Program-made: the position numbers and the translations under genes | The notes under the pieces: model-generated | What the model was told of the DNA's origin: nothing | The model's database searches: none | The model's input: the letters and a program-made list of their open reading frames with translations, nothing else | Shown: one piece after another, positions 56,723 through 64,000 of the stretch | Layout: every line of letters starts with the position of its first letter | Position numbering within the stretch: the first letter of the stretch is position 1 | DNA from: Pseudopithomyces maydicus | Taxonomy: Eukaryota > Ascomycota > Dothideomycetes > Pleosporales > Didymosphaeriaceae | Reading direction: 5' to 3' | DNA length: 64,000 nucleotides | NCBI GenBank assembly: GCA_026873275.1 | Contig: JANTUC010000008.1 | Coordinates: 1,054,001 to 1,118,000 of the forward strand

Positions 56723-59700
56723 ATGAGCAGACGACCAGCAAAGGCGCAGGCCAGCAGCGCGCGGGCGGCGACGAGCGCGTTCGGCGCGCCGTCCTCGTCC
56801 GCCTTCGCCACCAGCGCGTCCCCGCTCGCCCATGTGAGCGAGCCGCCCGACCTCTCGACCATCTCCGACGCCAATGTCGTCGTGCTCTTCAAGAACCTGT
56901 CCAAGAAGGACACGACCACCAAGGCGCGCGCCCTGGAAGACCTGCAGGCACACCTGGCCCGGCAGCACGAGCCCGTCGAGGAGGGCGTGTTGGAAGCATG
57001 GGTCAAAATGTACCCCCGCGCCTCGATAGACAACGGCCGCCTCGTCCGCAGCAATGCCCATGCCCTGCAGGGCCAGCTGGCTGCCGCTGCCGGCAAGAGG
57101 TTCGCCAGGCACATGCCCAAGTCGGTCGCCGCCTGGCTGTGTGGCCTGTACGATGCCGACCGCGCCGTCGTCGACGCCACCCAGAACTCGCTACGCCACG
57201 TCTTCAACTCGCCCGACAAGATCCAGAACATCCGCCGCGCCTACCAGCAGCCCATCCTGCACTATTGCACCCACGCCGTCGACAACGAGACCCCGCACAC
57301 CCTGAGCGACGAGCGCACAGTCAGCCCCGACGATGCACAGGCAAAGTACAGCAGGGTCGCCTCGGCCTGCATATCGCTCCTGGCCAGCCTGCTGTCCAAC
57401 CTGCAGCCCGACGAGCTTGGAAAGCACCACCACGACTACCAGGCCCTCCTCGCCGACAAGAAGCTGTGGGACTTTGCATCTCACCCCGACCCCTCTGTGC
57501 GTCGTGCAACACACCGCTTTCTGCGAACCTGCCTGGAGAAGCAGCCGCAAGCCGTCCGAGCCCATCTGCACACCATCGTAAAGGCATACCTGTCCTCTGG
57601 CCTCGACTCTGACCAAGTCGGCTCGTCCCTGGACTACCTCGACACCCTCGTGCTCCTCACCACCGCCCACCCCACCGTCTGGACAGACGACTACCAGAGC
57701 AAGACGTCGGCCGATCGGAGACTACGCCAGTTCTTGAAGAAGGGCTCCCAGGCCGGTCCGCAGCAGTTCTGGAGCCGACTGACAGACTTGTTCCGGCTTG
57801 TCCCCGACGACTTCCTGCCCACACAAGTCCAAGATGCTGTCAAGCTTTTGACCGCCATGCACCATGGCATTGCAAAGCGGGACGAGTCGAGGATCAACCT
57901 GCCGTCTGCTTACCATGCTTACCTCGGGGTTGCAAAGTCGCTCTGCTCTCGCCTGCCAGAAGAGGACCAAACCAAGCTGCTCCAAGAGTCAATTTTCCCC
58001 ATCATCGCACAGCATCTGCGGCCCTCGTCAGACACGAGCGACTGGAGTGTGCCCCACAACAGCGCCCGCCTCGTTTCTCAAGCAATTTCTCTTGGCACTA
58101 TGACCAACATAGTAGAGGCAAATTGGCCTGGATTCGCGCAGCAGCTCATCGACGACATCAGAACATCAGCCCCCGAACAGTCCAAGGATTATGACAAATC
58201 CCAGGATGATGTGATACAGAAAGCCTCGCGCCTTGCAAGACTGCAAAAGCAGGCTTTAGAAGAAGAGGGAGTAGAAGAAGAGAACAGCTCACAGCTGCGT
58301 CCAACATTCGGGCGAGCGAGCACTTCCGTCGTCCGCGAAGCCTTGGCAGTGATTTCTAATAGAAATGGAAAACCGTACGGTGCAGCGGGTGCTGTCGCTG
58401 AGTTCCTGACCTGTGGCCGAGACCTGGTACTTGCTGATCCTGAGCTCTCTAGTGAGCTCATGGTGTTTGTTGGTTCCGAAGTACCGCGACTGATTCTTTC
58501 ACCATCCTCACCACATCTGATCGATGTCCTGTATTCACTCTCTTCCTTCCCCGTGTTCGCAGAAGCATGGGCATCAACACTCAAAGCTATTTTACATGGA
58601 CCGACCCTGCCTGTGAAGGCCAAGGCTCTTGAGCTTCTCCTCACTTCCTCTAAAGTTCCCCAGTCGTTCAGTCTCGCTTCAAGTGACTCGGCCTTGCAAG
58701 GTTACATCTTGTCCAATGTACGGGATGCACTTAGCGGAACTGTCGAATGGGACGTACTCCACCGTATCCTACAGTCTCCCGCGTCCATTTTAGCTCCTGA
58801 GACCATCGACAAGTTTTTGTCATCTATGACTCAGTCTCTATCACTCGTAGACGAAGCTCCTCATGCCCTACAAGGTTTGAGTCAAATTGTTAGACAAAAC
58901 CCATTGATCTTGAAAGATTTCTTGTCTACTCCCAAAGGATCAAGTCTTTTGCAAAACCTACTCTTGGCATCTGAGTCTGGCGACGAGGTCATCTCCCATG
59001 ATGCCGCTTCTGTAAATGCTTCTATTCAAACAGTGCTCACTGCTAGGTCCGACACCAAGCAGTCTGTGTATGATCTACTTCAAAACGGTCTGAGCAAAGC
59101 TACTCAAACTTCTGTTTCCGTAGAAACACTAGTTGAACTCGCAACTCAGCTTGTGCAGCCCGGGGCATCGTGGGATGAAACTGCGGGTGTCTTCCCAAGC
59201 GTCGCTGACTGGGATACCGCACTGGAGCCGTTCCTTAACACGCCACCCAAGACCGCTCTAGCCATAGCGAACCCGTTGGCTGGAGCTGTTTATCTAGTTC
59301 CACAACACACAAGGCAGCACATTGAAATCACTCACGATGTGGATGGATATTCTGCGGCCTACCGTATTGCCCAGTACATCATTCGACTATTCAAGAACAA
59401 CGAAAAGTTCCCTCTAGATAAGGTACCCTCGGATTTGAGAAATACCTTCTTCCGCAACATCGCGGCAACCATCCAATTTGCCGACGACAACCTGGGCCTA
59501 GCTGGTGCTAATGGTCTCTGGACTGAGTATAACCCTGAAACAGAGGGCGATGCCATGGCTTTCATCGCCGATGCGCAATCGTATATAAAAGATGAATTAA
59601 AACGGAAACAGGAACTGTGGAATGCCGACACTTCTTTCCTTGAATGGGCGCTAGGGCTTCTGTCCGAGATCGATTCTGAAATTTCAGCGAAGTCTTACTA

Positions 59701-61716
59701 CTTAGCACGTACCTTTAGTGTCCTTATATCGGATGCAGTAGAATATTTTGGTTGTAAGAACTCGGAAATCACAAAGCTCCAGGAGATATTGAAAACGACT
59801 CGAAGGGACAAGGGTATGCGGATTAAATCTGTGGCGTAACCTCTGCTAAGAAAACAATCACAGGTACTTTTTCATTGATTGGGTTTTTAAACGCCTTCAA
59901 AGAACCCTTTGCTGCCGTAAAATCATGCGAAAGACTGTGCAACGAGCTTGTAGCAGATCTCACCGGGCTAACCATCGAACAAAACCCCGACGAAGGTTCG
60001 GATGAAATGAATTCTGCGAAACATCATCATGCTAATGAGCAGTAGGTCTTCAACAAGTCGTGTTACTCAACATTCTCCTACACGGACAAGAAAATATCTC
60101 ACAAAGCATCGCTAAGCAGCGGGTAGTGTTCCTCGTCAAGCATATTACCCCTGGCTACAGGATACTAACGGACCTCTGGCACTCCGAGCGGAGATATGCC
60201 GTGCACTCTCGGTCTTACTACCGCTGATGAGCGACCTATATGGGGATCATTGGCGAGATATTATAGATGCACTGGCTGAGAACTGGCTGACGACGACGGA
60301 GCTTCAGGAAACCGAAACAGGTTCGGACAGGTATGGCTACGCTTTCAGCCACCAATAATCACTCTGACTGAGCATAGTCCAATACCATTCGCACACGCCT
60401 CGCTCAAGTTGTACGCCCAGCTACGCGCTTTAACCGAAGTTGAAGACCCGAACGACGACCTTCTCGATGTCTGGAAAGAGACTGAGCAAACCATCGCGGA
60501 CGGTCTCGTCAACTTACTCAAGCACTCTCAACACTTCCCCGACGAATTTCATCAGCCCCTAAAGATGGTAAACGACGTTCTCGCTCGACAGATAGCGAGA
60601 GTACCGCTCAAACGCCTTGAATCCGCCGAAGATTTATTCCCTTTGCTGTATGTTGAATCGCAGCCCGTGCAACAGACAGCTTTCAATATACTACATAAAC
60701 AGATACCGGCCACCCAAGAACAGGTTTCAATCGACGCTGCTCTCGACAAGACAAAGCCTCGCCTCCCGGAAGAGCTTCTATCTCTTATTCTTGAAGCCCC
60801 AACCCGTTCTGCTTTATCAGAAGCGAATTTTGAGCGTAGCGTTCCTTTGTCTCTGCGCGGCTACCTGCTGAGTTGGCTCCTAGTCTTTGACCACCTCTCG
60901 CATGCCTCATTTACGGTGAAGAATAGCTATGTTGACCACATCAAAGAAGGTGTGTACCTGCCTGGTCTACTGGACTTTGCGTTTGACTTTCTTGGCCATG
61001 CGCACAACAAACCTGCCGACATTTCAAGGCTGGATCCCACGACATACGAACCGGACATTGAACTCCCACGCCGTGACACGTATTGGCTACTTACCCACAT
61101 CTACTACCTCTGCCTCCTTCACCTTCCATCCCTCACCAAGTCGTGGTACATCGATTGCAAGAGCCGTCCGATTGTGGTCGCTCTCGAACCCTGGACAGAG
61201 AAGTTCATCTCCCCACCCGTGATAGCGTCCGCGTTGCAGAGCGTTCAAGAATGGGCCGACACACTCGAGTCGGACGAGGCGTTTGGCGTGAAGATCTCGC
61301 CACGTGCTCATGAAATCACTACTTCTTACGCCATAGACGAAGCGACCATGTCGATGCGTCTCACGCTACCGCCGTCCTTTCCTCTGGCGCCCGCGCGCAT
61401 CGAGGGACTCAACCGTGTCGCCGTCAACGAGCAGAAATGGCAATCCTGGCTTCGCACAAGTCTTGGCGCCATCACCATTTTTAACGGCAGTATCATCGAC
61501 GCACTGACGACATTCAAGAGAAACGTGGAAGGTGCATTGAAGGGCCAGACGGAGTGTGCGATCTGCTACAGCATCGTGGGGAGTGACAGGAGATTGCCGG
61601 ACAAGCGATGCAGTACGTGTAGGAATCTGTTCCACGGTGGTTGCTTGTTCAAGTGGTTCAGGAGCAGCGGGAGCAGCAGTTGTCCGCTTTGTAGAAATCC
61701 TTTCAACTATGGGTAA
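56723..61716 (+). CDS. rkr1: Listerin-type RING E3 ubiquitin ligase, ribosome quality control (one missing C)
   Basis: Exons 56723-59813, 59864-59995, 60046-60330 and 60378-61716. Introns 50, 50 and 47 bp; about 1615 residues, the usual listerin size. The N-terminal domain (LFKNLSKKDTTTKARALEDL) binds the 60S subunit, a long HEAT-repeat body follows, and a RING-CH finger closes the protein (CAIC.. CSTCRNLFHGGC.. CPLC, about 1562-1610). Listerin ubiquitinates nascent chains stalled on 60S subunits. In exon 3 KHIT must continue PWLQDTNGPLALRAEICRAL; five C instead of four at 60148-60151 restores it, and exon 3 then fits both splice phases. The intron at 59996-60045 has a weak donor, GTTCGG, but a good GCTAAT branch site. 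Start ATG 56723 gives the expected family N-terminus. Confidence 0.94.
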
Positions 61717-63475
61717 GCAGTCGGGTAGCAAGCAAAATGAAGTGGACGTCGCATGCACACAAGGGTGGGACGCAGTCGATGCAACCATGGACGGTGTGAT
61801 GGCTTGCAGTATCGACATGCAAGTGTAGCCTACAATACAGCTAGAGGTAACGCGAGTAATGGTAATTCTGAAAATGCGTCCAATAGCAAAATGATGCTAG
61901 GCGAGGGATCTTGACGCACTGCCCAATGCAGGTGGGTCGTGGGGGTGTGGTAAATATTGGCGTGTGATGAGGGCGTCAAGCGAGACGGTCTAGGCAAGGC
62001 GCGGCAGCTCAACGGGCCTCGTCGGGTGTCAGCGCGGGCGGGGTTTGCAGAGGGGAGGAGGAGTGGAAGGCGCGATGGCGGCTCGGACGGCATTTCGACG
62101 ACGGAGTAGGGGTGGTGGAGCAGGTGAACAGCAGGTGGTCAGCTCGAGATGGGGATGGAGACGGGGGATGGAGATGCAGGCGGAAGACGGAGGCACGGGA
62201 TGGGACCAAGGCCAGAAGGGTGGCTAGCGGTGTTGGGGAGCGAATGGCAGGGACATACGTATGTATGGACTTGTACGTAGGTACAGGTAGGTACTGTAGT
62301 CTAGAGGGTCAGTTGGCAGGCGGCGCAGCGCATGCTTCCTGTGGCAGCAGGGGGCAGTGGAGCCGTTGCAGACGGGCCTTGGATACGGACGGCCGGGCGC
62401 TGTGGGCAGCCGACAGGTCGCATGGCGTGGCAGCGGGCATGGTGAGGATTGACAAGTGTTCGTGCAGCTCAGATGCAGGGGCCTGGGCGCCAGTCCCGAT
62501 GGGGAGACGCGTGGATTTCGTGTCGGCTGGCGACACTGTGGACACACACACTCGAGGGCTCACGGGCACGCTCGAGCGAGGGCGCGGGTGGGTGCGCGGG
62601 CGGGCGACAGCAGCGGCGGTGGGCGGCGGGCGGCAGGCGGTGGGCGGCGTCCTGGGCCCTGGAGGCTGCGCTGCCACCTGGGCCCTCTCTCTCTGTGTGG
62701 GCGCTGTGGACGCTGTGGGCGCTGTGGACGCTGTGGACGCCGTGGACGCTGTGGAGGTTGTTCTCCTCTAGCGCGTGGCCCATGCGGAGGCCACTGGGCA
62801 AGCGCCCAGTCTGCTGCCGCACCCCGATATATCCAAGTTCCCGCCAGCTTCACCGACACCTCACCTCCGCCCGCCATGTCCTGAGCCCGGCCAGTTGCGC
62901 CTTCCGACGATTTTCCTTGCGTGTTACGACCCCCCATCGCCTCCCGCGCCTTCTGCGCCGCCCATGGACCATCGCCAGTGACGCGCCCGAGCCGCCGCCG
63001 TCTGATCGCGCCGCCGTCTGCCCCATCGCCCACGATCGACCGCCCCGACTCCGCAACAACCCACCCCACGCGCCTCCGCTGCGACACCCGCTGCTGCGTG
63101 TGCTCTGTCCGGCACCGCCTCTCCAAACCACCACCGCCCGCCGTGCCCTCTCCTCGCGCCTCGCCGTCGCGTTGGCCCGCTGCACACGCGTAGCGCCACG
63201 CGCCACGCCCATAACTTCCACCTACTTTTCCTTGCCTGTGTTCCTGTATAGCCCCGTGCTGCCTGCTACACGCCCACGAGAGCGCGCGCATCGCCCTGCG
63301 CTGCCGTGGCCATCGACAAAGCGCCGCGCATATCTCCTTGTACCCCCTCGTGCCGTCGCACAGTCGCCTGAGCTGCCTGGGAGCCACCCTCGTCTGCCCA
63401 TCACCCGGACCCTGCAGCCGTTGCAATCGCCCTCCATCTAGTTTGCCCATCACTGCCCTTTGTTTCCCCACCAAG
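61717..63475. other. Listerin 3' flank and long GC/pyrimidine-rich leader, no gene called
   Basis: About 1.76 kb. The left part is normal; 62300-62800 is very GC-rich with a 9-bp tandem; 62800-63470 is C-rich on the plus strand, as expected of a long 5' leader for the gene at 63476. Large open frames on both strands (for example 62449-63441 plus and 62560-63522 minus) overlap one another and are low complexity. Confidence 0.5.
62697..62750. repeat. 9-bp minisatellite GTGGACGCT x6
   Basis: Six consecutive 9-bp units, GTGG[AG]CGC[TC], in the region upstream of the last gene. It is likely variable in copy number. Confidence 0.88.
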
Positions 63476-64000
63476 ATGGATGAACGTCCCCACCTGTCAA
63501 TCACTCTCCCCCGGAACTTCATGTTCCACTATCAGGATGGCCAGCTGCCACGCACCCCCGAGCCGGATGCTCAGCTGGAGGACTTGCAACCACCCCCACC
63601 TCCTCGACAGGTCCTCAAGGTTCGTCGTCGCCGTACAACCTTTGTGCCTACCCAGGTCTTCAGCGACTTCAACGACCCAAACGACGGCGTGCCCATCCCC
63701 ACCATTGAAGGACCGGATCTGCACTCTGATCCCTCGCCCGAACTCCCTACTTTGCAGTCTTCCGTCGACACCGATTTTCTGTCTCCGGCATTGACTTGGA
63801 GTCGCATGCTGTCACCACCGAAAACACCCGTATCGCAAATGGGTAACTTGGCCAGCTTTGATGGCCTGCAGCATTGGTCTGAGATTGACCAAGCCAGCCA
63901 AAGCGAGACTTCCAGCAGGCCCACATCTTCGTCAAGCTTTTCCGACTCATCAGTTTCCTCTGCAGACAGTTTCGAATCATTTCCATCGCTCGGCGGGAGC
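63476..64000 (+). CDS. Unrecognised Ser/Pro-rich protein, N-terminal part (cut by window edge)
   Basis: Open from the ATG at 63476 (context CCAAGATGGAT) to the right edge, 175 codons with no stop. The start MDERPHLSITLPRNFMFHYQ is followed by PRTPEPD, a PPPPP run, a basic patch KVRRRR, several SP/TP sites (SPALTW, LSPPKTPVSQ) and a Ser-rich stretch (SSSSSFSDSSVSS). A long C-rich leader precedes it. The mix of basic patch and proline-directed sites looks like a regulatory or DNA-binding protein with its domain further on, but no domain is visible, so no function is proposed. Confidence 0.7.
   Translation, partial: MDERPHLSITLPRNFMFHYQDGQLPRTPEPDAQLEDLQPPPPPRQVLKVRRRRTTFVPTQVFSDFNDPNDGVPIPTIEGPDLHSDPSPELPTLQSSVDTDFLSPALTWSRMLSPPKTPVSQMGNLASFDGLQHWSEIDQASQSETSSRPTSSSSFSDSSVSSADSFESFPSLGGS

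Noticed and set aside
62449..63441. 330-codon plus-strand frame and a 320-codon minus-strand frame over the same DNA
   Set aside because: Both are low complexity, overlap each other, and cover the 9-bp minisatellite and a C-rich leader. Neither is supported.

Overview
This is a 64 kb piece of a filamentous ascomycete nuclear genome. Genes carry many short introns (46-190 bp, mostly GT..AG with CTRAC-like branch sites). They include ascomycete markers: a divergent H4/H3 pair with introns, RasB, a fungal lysyl-tRNA synthetase and hexokinase. The left end is a 5 kb AT-rich block beside an LTR retrotransposon, which looks like repeat-induced point mutation (RIP). Gene content and style fit Pezizomycotina, most likely Dothideomycetes (Pleosporales-like); the class is an inference.

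Layout. 1-3413: the 5' part of a minus-strand Ty3/gypsy retrotransposon with intact gag and pol frames, running off the left edge. 3420-8160: a gene-free AT-rich block holding two diverged copies of a ~220 bp direct repeat. 9-15.6 kb: RasB, a peroxisomal-type propionyl/acyl-CoA synthetase and a HAD-II dehalogenase. 16.3-24.5 kb: histones H4/H3, an AhpC/TSA-like protein, exonuclease V, a secreted GH43 and the RED/IK splicing factor. 25.6-43 kb: phosphoketolase, SF3b6/p14, a JmjC histone demethylase, proteasome beta5, a His-rich orphan, hexokinase and lysyl-tRNA synthetase. 45-52 kb, gene-sparse: a cyclase-family enzyme, a secreted GH131 and a MoCo-sulfurase-like class V aminotransferase. 52.6-64 kb: ornithine decarboxylase antizyme, Rad3/XPD, listerin, and the start of an unrecognised Ser/Pro-rich protein.

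Most of this is core housekeeping (chromatin, splicing, translation and its quality control, proteolysis, DNA repair) mixed with carbon-metabolism genes (hexokinase, phosphoketolase, acyl-CoA synthetase) and two secreted carbohydrate-active enzymes. I see no biosynthetic cluster.

Three signals stand out. (1) The antizyme gene keeps a UCC-UGA +1 programmed frameshift site, with an intron four codons downstream. (2) Eight otherwise intact conserved genes each lack exactly one base in a homopolymer run; restoring a base makes every exon-phase sum divisible by three. This points to systematic homopolymer undercalling in the assembly and not to pseudogenes. (3) The lysyl-tRNA synthetase gene needs three GC-AG introns. 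The gag-pol junction carries a U-UUU-UUA slippery heptamer, but it lies in a T run and so could also be an undercall.
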